From Pelistega ratti (GTDB taxonomy: Bacteria; Pseudomonadota; Gammaproteobacteria; Burkholderiales; Burkholderiaceae_B): 64,000 bases of DNA. Each line of letters starts with the position of its first letter. Within the stretch, counting starts at the first letter, position 1. Location of the stretch: NCBI RefSeq assembly GCF_009833965.1, contig NZ_CP047165.1, positions 744,001 to 808,000 of the forward strand, given 5' to 3'. The notes under the pieces were generated by a model. That model was not told the DNA's origin. It did no database searches and saw nothing but the letters and a program-made list of their open reading frames with translations. This document shows positions 9,809 to 18,317 of the stretch, piece by piece. Both the position numbers and the translations under genes were made by a program.

Positions 9809-9824
9809 GCCCTCAACCGAGGGC
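9809..9824 (-). terminator. Intrinsic terminator before the tail tube gene
   Basis: The minus strand reads GCCCTC, a 4-base loop, GAGGGC, then TTTTTT. It lies 17 bases upstream of the tail tube start, immediately after the preceding gene ends. Confidence 0.8.
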
Positions 9825-9826
9825 AA

Positions 9827-10141
9827 CTAAATATAAAACTCTAACGTTCGTCTAAATAACGTAGAGTTCTCCACAAAAGCATCAAAATCATTGACCTTAT
9901 CCGCATCTAATAACGCATCCAGCACATCATCACGAAGCATCAAAAGGTCAGCATAGGTTTTAGCATAACAGTCTATTTGCACTCTTTTATCCTCATCTGT
10001 CGGACCGCAAATTGTACTATTAGTATTTACCGCTACCACACTATAAACAATCGCAGGAAATACCTCATTATCCTGTGGCATATAGATAGGAAAAGTCGGA
10101 CAAATAGCCGATAATCGCTGTGCTAATTCATCTTCTGTCAT
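9827..10141 (-). CDS. Tail terminator/completion protein (DUF3168-like)
   Basis: The 104-residue protein has the DUF3168-like pattern: a short N-terminal helix, a phrase FPAIVYSVV early, a central D-R-V-Q-I-D-C-Y-A strand, and a C-terminal helix (LRDDVLDALLD) before a last strand. Such proteins cap the tail tube and join it to the head-closure ring. It overlaps the HK97 gp10-like gene by four bases and lies directly upstream of the tail tube gene, which fits. Confidence 0.75.
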   Translation of the reverse strand: MTEDELAQRLSAICPTFPIYMPQDNEVFPAIVYSVVAVNTNSTICGPTDEDKRVQIDCYAKTYADLLMLRDDVLDALLDADKVNDFDAFVENSTLFRRTLEFYI

Positions 10142-10587
10142 AGCTTATCAATCTCCTGTTTTAACGTATTTTTGACAACATCAACCGCTTTCTCTTTCTG
10201 TGACTCAAAAGCAGGACGTAAAAAAGGACGAGCTTTCATCTTTCTCGTCCCAAACTCTACCATGTGACCATATACCGTTTTACCTTGATAATAGGTTTTT
10301 CCTACTCTCCCCTTTTTACGATTAACCTTATTATTTTTATAAACCGCCCTTGAAGACACTAAACCAATACCATAGCGAACATTTCCTTTACCTCTATCTC
10401 GGAATCGTTTCACCACAATATTTTGCTTTAATATACCAAGATAAACAGGTACTCTATTTTTTGCCTCATTTCGTATTAGTTTTGACCCTTCAATCGCAGC
10501 CTTACGCACCACTTGCCCGGCTACTTTCTTATCCAACTTTTCAAGGCGATCAGATAGCTCTCTTAATCCCTCAACCCTAACTTTCAT
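10138..10587 (-). CDS. HK97 gp10-family head-tail connector protein
   Basis: This strongly basic 149-residue protein begins with the family signature of a long helix LRELSDRLEKLDKKVAGQVVRKA followed by a RNEAKNRVPV turn, and ends with VEFGTRKMKARPFLRPAFE, a phrase frequent in HK97 gp10 proteins. It joins head-closure and tail-terminator proteins. It overlaps both neighbours by a few bases, as expected for the connector block of an HK97-type operon. Confidence 0.85.
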   Translation of the reverse strand: MKVRVEGLRELSDRLEKLDKKVAGQVVRKAAIEGSKLIRNEAKNRVPVYLGILKQNIVVKRFRDRGKGNVRYGIGLVSSRAVYKNNKVNRKKGRVGKTYYQGKTVYGHMVEFGTRKMKARPFLRPAFESQKEKAVDVVKNTLKQEIDKL

Positions 10588-10906
10588 TATTCAGCACCCG
10601 ACACGTTAAATCAATATACTCTTTATATTTAATATCCGATAGCACCGACTCAATCTCATAGACTTCATCACCAATAATAACGCGCATGGCTGCCATCACA
10701 TTCTTAATATAACGAATACGTATACTGGCTCTTACCTCAGAGGACTCTACATTACCTTTAATAGACTCTATCCCTGAAATATGCCGTACATCTGCCCATA
10801 CCTTAGCAAAAGTCGCCCAGCTCTCAATACGCTGACCATACTTATCTTGCAATAACGTACGGTGTTGTATCTCTATTCTTGTATTTAAATCACCTGCCTT
10901 TAACAT
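10577..10906 (-). CDS. Head-tail joining / head closure protein (SPP1 gp16-like)
   Basis: The 109-residue product shows the Phage_H_T_join pattern: GDLNTRIEIQHRT at the start, then DKYGQRIESWATFAKVWADVRHISG, and a C-terminal beta barrel ending in LTCRVL. This family closes the DNA-filled head and receives the tail. Its start codon overlaps the stop of the upstream gp6-like gene by one base and its end overlaps the gp10-like gene by 11 bases. Confidence 0.87.
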   Translation of the reverse strand: MLKAGDLNTRIEIQHRTLLQDKYGQRIESWATFAKVWADVRHISGIESIKGNVESSEVRASIRIRYIKNVMAAMRVIIGDEVYEIESVLSDIKYKEYIDLTCRVLNNES

Positions 10907-11238
10907 TACGCTCCCCTAATTCTATCTGCCCATAATAAGGATAAAACCGCATTAGGCAAATGTTGAGTTGCCTCTTGGGCAGATTCTCGTTGATAATAAA
11001 AATCACCAACCAGCAACATCATTGCTTGCTTATGATAAGGTGTAATCACCATAGGATAGCGTAATGTTTGCCCAGAAGATACCGCATCATTAAGTGCCTC
11101 TTCCGATACAAAAATATCACGATTCAAATAAGCCTCACAACGTGATTCAGCACTCCGCATCATCTCTTCAATAAGCTCATCCTCCTCTTGATGATCCACT
11201 CTCAAGTGTTGCTTTACCACGGATAAATCTAAAAACAT
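10906..11238 (-). CDS. Head-tail connector adaptor (HK97 gp6-like)
   Basis: This 110-residue helical protein has the gp6/gp15 signature: LSVVKQHLRVDHQEEDELIEEM near the start, a second helix SAESRCEAYLNR, and a third with AMMLLVGDFYYQRE. Such proteins form the ring below the portal. It follows the small gene at 11,248 and overlaps the head-closure gene by one base. Confidence 0.87.
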   Translation of the reverse strand: MFLDLSVVKQHLRVDHQEEDELIEEMMRSAESRCEAYLNRDIFVSEEALNDAVSSGQTLRYPMVITPYHKQAMMLLVGDFYYQRESAQEATQHLPNAVLSLLWADRIRGA

Positions 11239-11247
11239 TCTTTGCCC

Positions 11248-11451
11248 TTATTCTGTTGTCTTATCTTCACCAGATTGATGAGGATCTAGTAAATTACCCT
11301 GCTTACCATCAGACTGCTTTCCCTGATCAATAAACCCCTTTTCTACTGCCGCCAATAATAACTCCTCGGGACATTCCTCACCAGCACTAAAAACAATCGG
11401 ATAAATACTGCCATTTGGCGCACCAATAAATCCGTCTTTAATAAACTTCAT
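11248..11451 (-). CDS. Small phage protein of unknown function in the connector block
   Basis: This 67-residue protein has a short beta-rich N-terminus (FIKDGFIGAPNGSIYPIVF), an acidic middle helix and a polar disordered tail. Similar short proteins often follow the capsid gene in HK97-type operons, but I cannot name a family. It lies between a terminator-like hairpin and the gp6-like gene. Confidence 0.65.
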   Translation of the reverse strand: MKFIKDGFIGAPNGSIYPIVFSAGEECPEELLLAAVEKGFIDQGKQSDGKQGNLLDPHQSGEDKTTE

Positions 11452-11470
11452 CCTATTTCTCCATAAAAAA

Positions 11471-11490
11471 GCCCCCTATGACTAGAGGGC
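11471..11490 (-). terminator. Intrinsic terminator after the capsid gene
   Basis: On the minus strand GCCCTCTAGTCATAGGGGGC folds as a GC-rich hairpin followed by TTTTTTAT. It lies between the major capsid stop (11,508) and the next gene (start 11,451). Confidence 0.8.
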
Positions 11491-11507
11491 TGTTATGCAA
11501 CAATCAC

Positions 11508-12743
11508 TTATGTAGCAACTTTTAACACTTTCATCGTATCAGGATTAAGCAATCCACCACCAACACGTTTTGTTGTATAGAAACTCACAAAAGGCTTATT
11601 AGTATAAGGATCTCGCAACACACGCACACCAACACGGTCAAGCACCATATACCCTTGTGCTAAATCACCAAATAACACAGGTGTAGTATTCGCTGCTACA
11701 TCAGGCATATCCACTAACTCAGTTACTTTATAACCCAATAAAGTAGAGGGTTGGCCAGCCACTAAAGACGGTTGCCATAAGTAGTTCCCTTGACCGTCTT
11801 TTAACTTGCGTAATGTCGCTAATGTATTACGATTCATCACAAAACCTGCATTACTCGCATAAGTGGCTGGTAACGCATACACAAGATCAATCAACGCATC
11901 AGCAGTAATCTCATTAGCATTACCACTTTTCACTACCTTAATTGCACCATAAGGGTGTTTACTTGCATTAGCATTACCCTCAATATAAGTCAGTAAACCA
12001 GTCGGTTTATTCACCCCATCACCCGTTAAAAAGGCTTTACCCTCTTGTAAGGCGATTTCATTATCAATCTCACCCAATAACCATGATTCAAGATTAATTT
12101 CACTATCATCTAGCATTTGTTGCGTTGCAGATGGATTTACATAGATTTCACCGGTATTATAGGTAAATGGTTTAAACTTCCCTGTAGTTGTTTCAGGACG
12201 AGCATCCGTTTCACCCACCCAACCAGATGACATACCATGTTCAGTAAATAAACGCGTAAAAGACGGTTTAGAGGTCGTTTGTACTTTTGCCAATGAACGC
12301 ATAGGCGATAAAATCAAGAGCCGTTTCTCTAACGTACGATCCCATTCTGTCGGTACTAAATAACCGCCATCTTCTGCTGCTCCTTTATTTAAAGCAGCAT
12401 TAATTTCACCTGAACGTAAATTAGCATTAAAAGCAGCTGAATATTCAGCATCTACTTTACCCTCACCATCACCGACCAAACGCATACCCACCATAGCCTG
12501 ATTAGCTTGATCAACGGCTGCTTGTAACTCAGTAATACGAGACTCAAGGTTCTTAATGGTTGTTTCTTGCAACGCATCAATAACACCTTTTTTGATATTT
12601 TCTTCACGTTTATTGTTTTCAATTTTGAACTCATTAAACGCACTATTGAGCTCTTTAATTAATTTATGCACATCTGCTTCTGGTGCAGTTGCATATACGC
12701 CCATTAAGCCACGGCGCAACGGCATAGTTTGCTTAGTCTTCAT
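11508..12743 (-). CDS. Major capsid protein, HK97 fold
   Basis: The 411-residue protein has an N-terminal scaffolding-like delta domain (about residues 20-110, helical, with coiled-coil pattern), a Gly/Ala-rich linker near 110-125, and then the HK97 capsid body with AAEDGGYLVPTEW, a typical opening of the mature shell domain. Later phrases, such as ALQEGKAFLTGDGVNKPTGLL, are characteristic of HK97-family capsids. The delta domain would be cut off by the ClpP-like protease encoded immediately upstream. Spacing to that gene is three bases. Confidence 0.95.
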   Translation of the reverse strand: MKTKQTMPLRRGLMGVYATAPEADVHKLIKELNSAFNEFKIENNKREENIKKGVIDALQETTIKNLESRITELQAAVDQANQAMVGMRLVGDGEGKVDAEYSAAFNANLRSGEINAALNKGAAEDGGYLVPTEWDRTLEKRLLILSPMRSLAKVQTTSKPSFTRLFTEHGMSSGWVGETDARPETTTGKFKPFTYNTGEIYVNPSATQQMLDDSEINLESWLLGEIDNEIALQEGKAFLTGDGVNKPTGLLTYIEGNANASKHPYGAIKVVKSGNANEITADALIDLVYALPATYASNAGFVMNRNTLATLRKLKDGQGNYLWQPSLVAGQPSTLLGYKVTELVDMPDVAANTTPVLFGDLAQGYMVLDRVGVRVLRDPYTNKPFVSFYTTKRVGGGLLNPDTMKVLKVAT

Positions 12744-12746
12744 AGT

Positions 12747-13595
12747 TTATCCTTTTAAAGAAGTAATTAACGATTGCAAAGACGCAATCAATTCAGAGTT
12801 GTCAGCGCTCGACTTGACAGGTTGACTACTAGCAGCGCCCGACTTGCTAGAAAAAATCTGACTCATAATCTCTCGGCGTTGAGATTTTGTTTTACCCTCT
12901 TTCTTGAGACTATTTTCAATAAAACGAAGGTAAGTTGTATTCTTAATATCCTTGGTACTTTCTGCTTGAGTACCTGTGGCATCATGTAATTCACCCGTAG
13001 CAAAGCCTTGTTCAATCGCACTTTCACCATTAAGCCATGTTTCAGCCGACATCAAACTTTGGATAAAAGACTTATTCAACCCCGTACGAGCCACATAGAC
13101 ATCTGCCATATCACTATCCAAACGGTGCAATAAGTCAATCACACTTTGCATATCCTCTTTATTGCCATAGACAACACCCATGGCATTATGGATCATCAGA
13201 TTAGCCGCATCACCCATTAGAATTTCATCACCCGCCATAGCAATAATAGAGGCAGCAGAGGCAGCTAAACCCAATACATTAACCGTTACTTTATAAGGGT
13301 GGTTTTTTAGTAAGTTATAAATCGTTACCCCCTCAAAATAATTACCACCGGGTGAGTTAATATTCACCACCACATCACGAGGACCAATCGCTCTTAATGC
13401 CGCAGCAATTCGATTGGCAGTTACCCCCGTACCGTCCCAACTCTCACCGATACCCTCATAAATACTAATCGTATTATCCGTATCTGCCTTGGCAACAATA
13501 CTTGCGTCCCATTTCTCCAAATGCTCAATAGGGGCTTCTAATGCTGTAATCGTACCAAAATCAGCACGAATATCAGGTAATTTAATTAAGCTCAT
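12747..13595 (-). CDS. Head maturation protease, ClpP-like (S14)
   Basis: The protein has the ClpP fold of phage prohead proteases. The motif NINSPGGN lies near residue 80, the nucleophile serine is in the AASAASIIAMAGD segment near 107, and the catalytic histidine is in MIHNAMG near 128. A C-terminal tail of about 90 residues follows the protease domain. I start it at ATG 13595 (MSLIKLPDIRADF), with an AGGA-rich ribosome site, rather than 27 bases upstream. It overlaps the portal gene end by 14 bases. It trims the capsid delta domain during head maturation. Confidence 0.92.
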   Translation of the reverse strand: MSLIKLPDIRADFGTITALEAPIEHLEKWDASIVAKADTDNTISIYEGIGESWDGTGVTANRIAAALRAIGPRDVVVNINSPGGNYFEGVTIYNLLKNHPYKVTVNVLGLAASAASIIAMAGDEILMGDAANLMIHNAMGVVYGNKEDMQSVIDLLHRLDSDMADVYVARTGLNKSFIQSLMSAETWLNGESAIEQGFATGELHDATGTQAESTKDIKNTTYLRFIENSLKKEGKTKSQRREIMSQIFSSKSGAASSQPVKSSADNSELIASLQSLITSLKG

Positions 13596-14799
13596 CTTCC
13601 TGTTCCTTAGACTCTTTAACACTCACACCAGCAGCAGGTTTTAATGTATCTGCTAATGTATCCTTAATCGGTTTCATATCCTGTAATTCACGAATTTCAT
13701 TTTGGGTATACCAAGCACCATGACCACCGGCACCCAATGCCTTAGCGAAGAAATCCGCTTGATCCTTTAACGTACCACGCAACAAAGCACGTTCATTAAA
13801 TTTCACATATAAACCTTCTTCATTCTGTAGCAAACAACGCTCAATCGCTTGCTCCCAAGCCGTAAACCAAGGCTGTAGTGTATATTGCACAAAATACATA
13901 CCTAACTGTTCAATCCCTGAACCCCAGCTAGTATCGTCCATCATCAATAAAGGACGAGGTACACCAAATGCTCTTGCTACCTCTTCAATTTGATGTTTAC
14001 GGTTCTCAATATGCTGTGCATCGGCGGCTGAATTTCCAAATAGAACAGGCTTTAATCCCTGCTCCAATAACATAAATTTATTATTTCCTTGAGGGCCTGA
14101 GTAGGCAGCTAATGATTCTTTTAAATGCTCATAAGATCTATCACTTAATTCACCCTCTGTTGTAATCGCTCCACGCGCCATAACACCATCAGTAAAGTAG
14201 CGTTCAATCGCTTGCTCAGCTGATTCAGCAATATTCAAGACTCTAAATGCCATCTTAACGCGCGATAAACCCTTAATCCCATCAAAGGAAATATCCTTTA
14301 AATGCAATACATCTGACTGGTTTAGCACAGAAGTATGCCCTTTCTCATTGGTGTATCGGTATTCCAATGTAAAATCCGTTTTCTGCTTAACCGTAACAGA
14401 CTTAGACATCAACGGTACTAGTCCCGTTATACGCTTACCCGTTCGCAAAATATACGCATAGGCATTACCATAAAACAAGACATTTAACTGCATTTGACGC
14501 TTAAACTCATAAGCCGTCTGCCATGTATTGGGACATTTCTTTAACAGTAAGTACAAAGGGTGATCTTTAGCTAATGCCTTTTCTTCCCCTTGACGCATTA
14601 GGTTAAGCGGTAACATACCCAATGATTCAGAAATAAGTAGTACACAACGAAGTAATGCCATATTATTCAAAGCATCACCTGACGATTTCCCTCGTATAAA
14701 AGCCTCTAATCCCGATGTACCTCGTTGCTCTATTGGTGATTTTTCCTCTTCTGCTTTGGCAAAAAATGATTTCACCGTATTCAGTAAATTTACACCCAT
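13582..14799 (-). CDS. Portal protein, HK97 type
   Basis: The 405-residue protein matches HK97-type portals: MALLRCVLLISESLGMLPLNL near residue 47, NVLFYGNAYAYI around 107, and a region EVARAFGVPRPLLMMDD near 275. Twelve copies form the ring through which DNA enters and leaves the head. Its start overlaps the terminase end by ten bases and its end overlaps the protease start, so the whole packaging block is one coupled unit. Confidence 0.94.
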   Translation of the reverse strand: MGVNLLNTVKSFFAKAEEEKSPIEQRGTSGLEAFIRGKSSGDALNNMALLRCVLLISESLGMLPLNLMRQGEEKALAKDHPLYLLLKKCPNTWQTAYEFKRQMQLNVLFYGNAYAYILRTGKRITGLVPLMSKSVTVKQKTDFTLEYRYTNEKGHTSVLNQSDVLHLKDISFDGIKGLSRVKMAFRVLNIAESAEQAIERYFTDGVMARGAITTEGELSDRSYEHLKESLAAYSGPQGNNKFMLLEQGLKPVLFGNSAADAQHIENRKHQIEEVARAFGVPRPLLMMDDTSWGSGIEQLGMYFVQYTLQPWFTAWEQAIERCLLQNEEGLYVKFNERALLRGTLKDQADFFAKALGAGGHGAWYTQNEIRELQDMKPIKDTLADTLKPAAGVSVKESKEQEDELN

Positions 14800-16520
14800 C
14801 TGATTCCTCTATTTTCATAAACCGATTTAACCGGAATATCTGCCCCCGTTGAACTACCATACGCCATAATGGCTGCCACAATACCGTCCACACGACCGGT
14901 AGCCTTAGCTTTATCCACTTTACGATTACCGGCCGGATCTTTAGTCACTATCGCATTGGCTGCATTCCACGTTAAAATCTGATGCCCTGCATGACGTAAC
15001 TCCTTATTCAATAAGCCGGTTTCAAACTTATCCAGCGCAGGACTCATATCCTTAAACCCCTGACCAAACGGCACCATATTAGGTAATTTAATCCCCATAT
15101 TCTCTGCAAGCATTTTTAAGTCTTCAATCCGCCAACGGTCATAGGCAACCCCCTGAATATCCAAGACCTCATCTAATTCAGTCAGCTTCTTCAATACAGC
15201 TGTTTTATCTACCGCACTACCGGCCGGGGTTTCCAGTAAACCTTGCTTTTGCCACATCAGATAAGGCACTTTGTCTTGTTCTTCTTTTAAGCGTAAATTA
15301 TCCCTAGGTAACCAGAAAAAAGGCACTAAACGGTAAAACTCATCTGAATCATCAGGCTCAAATAACAACACTAGTGACGTTAAGTCTTGCGTACTGGATA
15401 AATCTAATCCAGCCCAACATTTACGTCCATAGTAGCTTTCAATACTACGAGGAGTACTATCCTCACAAGCTGACCATATCTCATGACTAATCCATGGTGC
15501 TGCTGCTTCAGTCCATACACAAAAATTTAAGCGTTTGACTTCTGCCTCACGAGCAGGCATACCCTTAGCACTCGTTACTTGTCCTCTCAGATATTTATAT
15601 CCCGGGATACCATGTTCTAAGCTAGGGTTTGCTTTTGGCCAACAAGATTCATCATTTAGCGGATCATCACCTTCATCTACACCACAGATAAAAGCAAAGA
15701 ACTCATCATCTAGCAACATACCAGAGCATACCTTTTCACCATACTCGTGATAATGCCAACAAGTTGAATGCTTATCATGGCCACTATTGGTAATCATAAA
15801 AATCAGAGGTTGTGCACGAAACTTAGTACCACTACGGATAAGCTCTACCGTACTACCATCAGGGTGTTCATGAATTTCATCTAATAAGGCAATATGAGGA
15901 CGTGTGCCTGATTGTGCTTTATCAGATGATAAGGTTCTAAAGAACGAATTAGATTCATGGTGGGCTAAATTCCACTCTTTACCTGTTGAGCCTGATCGTG
16001 TTAGGTTACGATCTAAAAGTGGTGATAAATCCACCATTGCCACCGCATCACGGAATAGAATTTGTGCCTGATCTTTTTTAGCCGCTGCTGCGTAGATCTC
16101 TGCTCGTGCTTCTTTATCCCCAGTTAATCCATATAGACCTATTCCTGCCGCTAAAGGTGATTTACCTGATCCTTTAGCAGTTTCTACATAAGCTGTTCTA
16201 AAACGGCGAGAATTATCTGATTTATATTTCCAACCAAAAAGAGAACCGAGTACAAAGGCTTGCCAAGGGAGTAAATCAAACTTTGCTCCCTCAAACTGTC
16301 CACCATTGAGCTTTAATACATTCTCAAAGTAGAGAAAAATACGTGCGGCTGCATCCGGGTCAAAATAAAAACCACGTTCACCTGCTGTCTCTAAATCTGA
16401 CAAATGGCGCCGGCAAGCATTCAATACATTTTTAGATACAACGTACTTACCCTCTACAACCGCTTTAGCATAGGCTGTTGTACGCTCTTCTGCTGGTGGA
16501 TTAGTGTAAGCCAAACTCAT
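14790..16520 (-). CDS. Terminase large subunit
   Basis: The 576-residue protein has the packaging ATPase motifs: Walker A ETAKGSGKSPLA near residue 113 and Walker B ALLDEIHEH near 212, followed by the coupling segment ITNSGHDK. The C-terminal half is the RNase H-like nuclease, with the first acidic residue in GLDLSSTQDLT near 377. It belongs to the HK97-type terminase branch, which often uses cohesive ends. The start overlaps terS by 20 bases. Confidence 0.94.
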   Translation of the reverse strand: MSLAYTNPPAEERTTAYAKAVVEGKYVVSKNVLNACRRHLSDLETAGERGFYFDPDAAARIFLYFENVLKLNGGQFEGAKFDLLPWQAFVLGSLFGWKYKSDNSRRFRTAYVETAKGSGKSPLAAGIGLYGLTGDKEARAEIYAAAAKKDQAQILFRDAVAMVDLSPLLDRNLTRSGSTGKEWNLAHHESNSFFRTLSSDKAQSGTRPHIALLDEIHEHPDGSTVELIRSGTKFRAQPLIFMITNSGHDKHSTCWHYHEYGEKVCSGMLLDDEFFAFICGVDEGDDPLNDESCWPKANPSLEHGIPGYKYLRGQVTSAKGMPAREAEVKRLNFCVWTEAAAPWISHEIWSACEDSTPRSIESYYGRKCWAGLDLSSTQDLTSLVLLFEPDDSDEFYRLVPFFWLPRDNLRLKEEQDKVPYLMWQKQGLLETPAGSAVDKTAVLKKLTELDEVLDIQGVAYDRWRIEDLKMLAENMGIKLPNMVPFGQGFKDMSPALDKFETGLLNKELRHAGHQILTWNAANAIVTKDPAGNRKVDKAKATGRVDGIVAAIMAYGSSTGADIPVKSVYENRGIRWV

Positions 16521-17037
16521 ACGCTAAACGTTCCTCACGGGCTTCTTCTTCGCTCGCAAAGAGCGAGGGTTGTGTTGCTGTTACAGCAGATTGAATCTGC
16601 TTACTGCGTGCTGCTGGATTCATGCCAAAACTTGTCTGAATAGATAACATCTCAGACACGGCTGATTTGCGTAATGTGACCCATACACTCATTTGAGGGT
16701 AGCCATTAGGTGTTAGGGTTACTTCACCATGTATCTTGATATGTTCAGTTGCTTTCACCCATAGGCTATAGTTTTGACAATATGCAGCTAAAGCATCTGT
16801 ATCTACGCGCGTCAGCAATCCTAATTCGTACAAATCAGGTGCTAGCTTATACCACTTTTCCTGAGCGACTGCATCTAAAAAGGCAGGACACTCAGGCATG
16901 GTATTAACAACACTCCAGTCCACTGCACCACTACGCAAATCATTGACTTGTCCCAGTGGCTTTTTTGATGGATTACCATTTAAACGGTGGATAGCATCAG
17001 GCTTTGCCTTACGACCTGAATTATTATTACCTGCCAT
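16501..17037 (-). CDS. Terminase small subunit, P27 family
   Basis: This 178-residue protein opens with the family phrase GRKAKPDAIHRLNGNPSKKPLG and continues with the helical core around a Y-x-x-A-P-x-L/Y-E-L-G-L-L motif and the C-terminal region with LSIQTSFGMNPAAR. P27-family small terminases recognise the packaging site and load the large subunit. It starts 17 bases after a terminator-like hairpin and lies next to the G-rich region that may hold cos. Confidence 0.92.
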   Translation of the reverse strand: MAGNNNSGRKAKPDAIHRLNGNPSKKPLGQVNDLRSGAVDWSVVNTMPECPAFLDAVAQEKWYKLAPDLYELGLLTRVDTDALAAYCQNYSLWVKATEHIKIHGEVTLTPNGYPQMSVWVTLRKSAVSEMLSIQTSFGMNPAARSKQIQSAVTATQPSLFASEEEAREERLAYEFGLH

Positions 17038-17054
17038 AAAAATCCTATAAAAAA

Positions 17055-17082
17055 ACCATTTAAACTCTATTGTTTAAATGGT
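17055..17082 (-). terminator. Intrinsic terminator just upstream of terS
   Basis: On the minus strand the perfect 11-base arms ACCATTTAAAC and GTTTAAATGGT enclose a 6-base loop and are followed by TTTTTTT. It would stop transcription arriving from HNH unless the polymerase is modified. Confidence 0.85.
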
Positions 17083-17206
17083 CTAAACACTTATTAATTG
17101 ACTCCCCCCTCCCTCCCATTTTTCCCGATTTTGTGTGCGAAGTTGGGGGGGCGGTCAGGAGGGCAAAAAGTACAGAACTTTTTAAGGGGGGCTACCCCTC
17201 TCAAAC
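17083..17206. other. Candidate cos / packaging region between HNH and terS
   Basis: No gene is seen here. On the plus strand the stretch is unusually rich in C and G runs (a 6-C run near 17,103, a 7-G run near 17,144, a 6-G run near 17,187). In HK97-type phages with HNH-terS order, the cohesive-end site lies exactly between these two genes. No single-strand overhang can be read from the sequence, so only the position and composition support the call. Confidence 0.4.
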
Positions 17207-17542
17207 TCACACTTTTTTATTCCAATGATGGTTGGGATCAAGTGGAATCCCATTCACATCACAGCCTTTTTGTAAACTACCTGTTTCTTCACGTTGTTTA
17301 ACACTACTATGACATGACTTACATAAGGCTTGCCAATTCTTCTGATCCCAGAAAAGTTTCTGATCACCTTGATGTGGAACGATATGGTCAACAACTTTGG
17401 CTTCTGTTACTTTGCCTTGTCGTTCACAATACACACATAAAGGATTCTTTTTCAAAAAGGCAAGACGTAACCGCTGCCACTTACCACCATAACCGCGTGA
17501 TGCAACCTTTGTCTTATCCTCACGCCAACTGATTCTTTGCAT
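17207..17542 (-). CDS. HNH endonuclease of the packaging module
   Basis: Starting at ATG 17542 (MQRISWREDK), the 111-residue protein has the HNH zinc-finger nuclease pattern: CVYCERQGK, then the catalytic DHIVPHQGD, then NWQALCKSCHSSVKQ. The two C-x-x-C pairs bind structural zinc. HNH proteins next to terS are common in HK97-like phages and are needed for cohesive-end cleavage in several. An earlier in-frame ATG at 17575 lies within a terminator hairpin and is less likely. Confidence 0.9.
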   Translation of the reverse strand: MQRISWREDKTKVASRGYGGKWQRLRLAFLKKNPLCVYCERQGKVTEAKVVDHIVPHQGDQKLFWDQKNWQALCKSCHSSVKQREETGSLQKGCDVNGIPLDPNHHWNKKV

Positions 17543-17559
17543 ATCAAATACCCAATAAA

Positions 17560-17592
17560 AAACCACGCAATCCAAACAGAATCACGTGGTTT
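17560..17592 (-). terminator. Intrinsic terminator between the DprA/PRTase cargo and HNH
   Basis: On the minus strand the arms AAACCACG and CGTGGTTT enclose a 17-base loop and are followed by T residues. It closes the transcript of the cargo pair before the packaging genes. Confidence 0.8.
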
Positions 17593-17678
17593 AATACACT
17601 TTCCAACTTAACCTAGGCACACTTTCACCGAAGTTTAGCTGATATTAGCATAAAACAGGAAAGTGACGAAATTATTTT

Positions 17679-18317
17679 TTAACTATCTATTGAACAAGCA
17701 AAGAATACACCTAGAATAGTTACAGTTGGCAATCTTTTCTGTAAAACCGCTTGTATCGCTTTAAAATGAGTCCCTGTTGTCAATACATCATCAAATACAA
17801 TTATATTTTTTACTGGTTTACTTAGTAATAAATCATTATCAATTATGTATTGTTTTTTCAACTCTCCAACTGTAGCTCTATGCGATGATAAATGTGAAGG
17901 AGTCATAGACGTTGTTTGAATAACTAACTCACGGATATCTAACACATCTCCAGAAAGTCTATTCAAGTGCTCTAATATATCCAACATCCTACTATCATAC
18001 TCTGGAGAATCTTTCGCACTCGATGGAGGAATAGGAACCAAAGTAAACTCTTTTAAAGTATCTATTTTAAAACCACTATGATAGAGACTCGCAACATACT
18101 TAATATCTTTTATCTTATACTCATAACCATTATTACCTGGTTTTTTCTTCAAATTATATACAATACTATTTGTTCGGCTATGCCTCCAGCCCTTATATGG
18201 TGAATATTCTCCTAGAAAAAAACACTCATCATCTTCTTCTAAATAGATACATCTTGCTTTATCTCTGATAAAAGAATCTACCTTCTGAAACCGAAATTGT
18301 TCAATCCCTTCACTCAT
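17679..18317 (-). CDS. Phosphoribosyltransferase-like protein, candidate toxin of a ShosTA-like pair
   Basis: The C-terminal half of this 212-residue protein is a type I phosphoribosyltransferase fold: the PRPP-binding motif NIIVFDDVLTTGTHFKAI lies near residues 166-183, with the two acidic residues and TTGT loop intact. The N-terminal 90 residues show no family I can name. ComF-type proteins share the same motif, but this one lacks the Cys-rich zinc finger of ComF. It overlaps the DprA-like gene by eight bases, so the two are co-translated. In ShosTA, a known prophage-borne defence/toxin-antitoxin system, a PRTase toxin is paired with a DprA-like antitoxin; the match is by architecture only. 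Confidence 0.7.
   Translation of the reverse strand: MSEGIEQFRFQKVDSFIRDKARCIYLEEDDECFFLGEYSPYKGWRHSRTNSIVYNLKKKPGNNGYEYKIKDIKYVASLYHSGFKIDTLKEFTLVPIPPSSAKDSPEYDSRMLDILEHLNRLSGDVLDIRELVIQTTSMTPSHLSSHRATVGELKKQYIIDNDLLLSKPVKNIIVFDDVLTTGTHFKAIQAVLQKRLPTVTILGVFFACSIDS

Noticed and set aside
17746..17754. ACCGCTTGT (Actinobacillus-type uptake signal) in the PRTase gene
   Set aside because: Only one exact copy was noticed; a single 9-mer in 64 kb is within chance.
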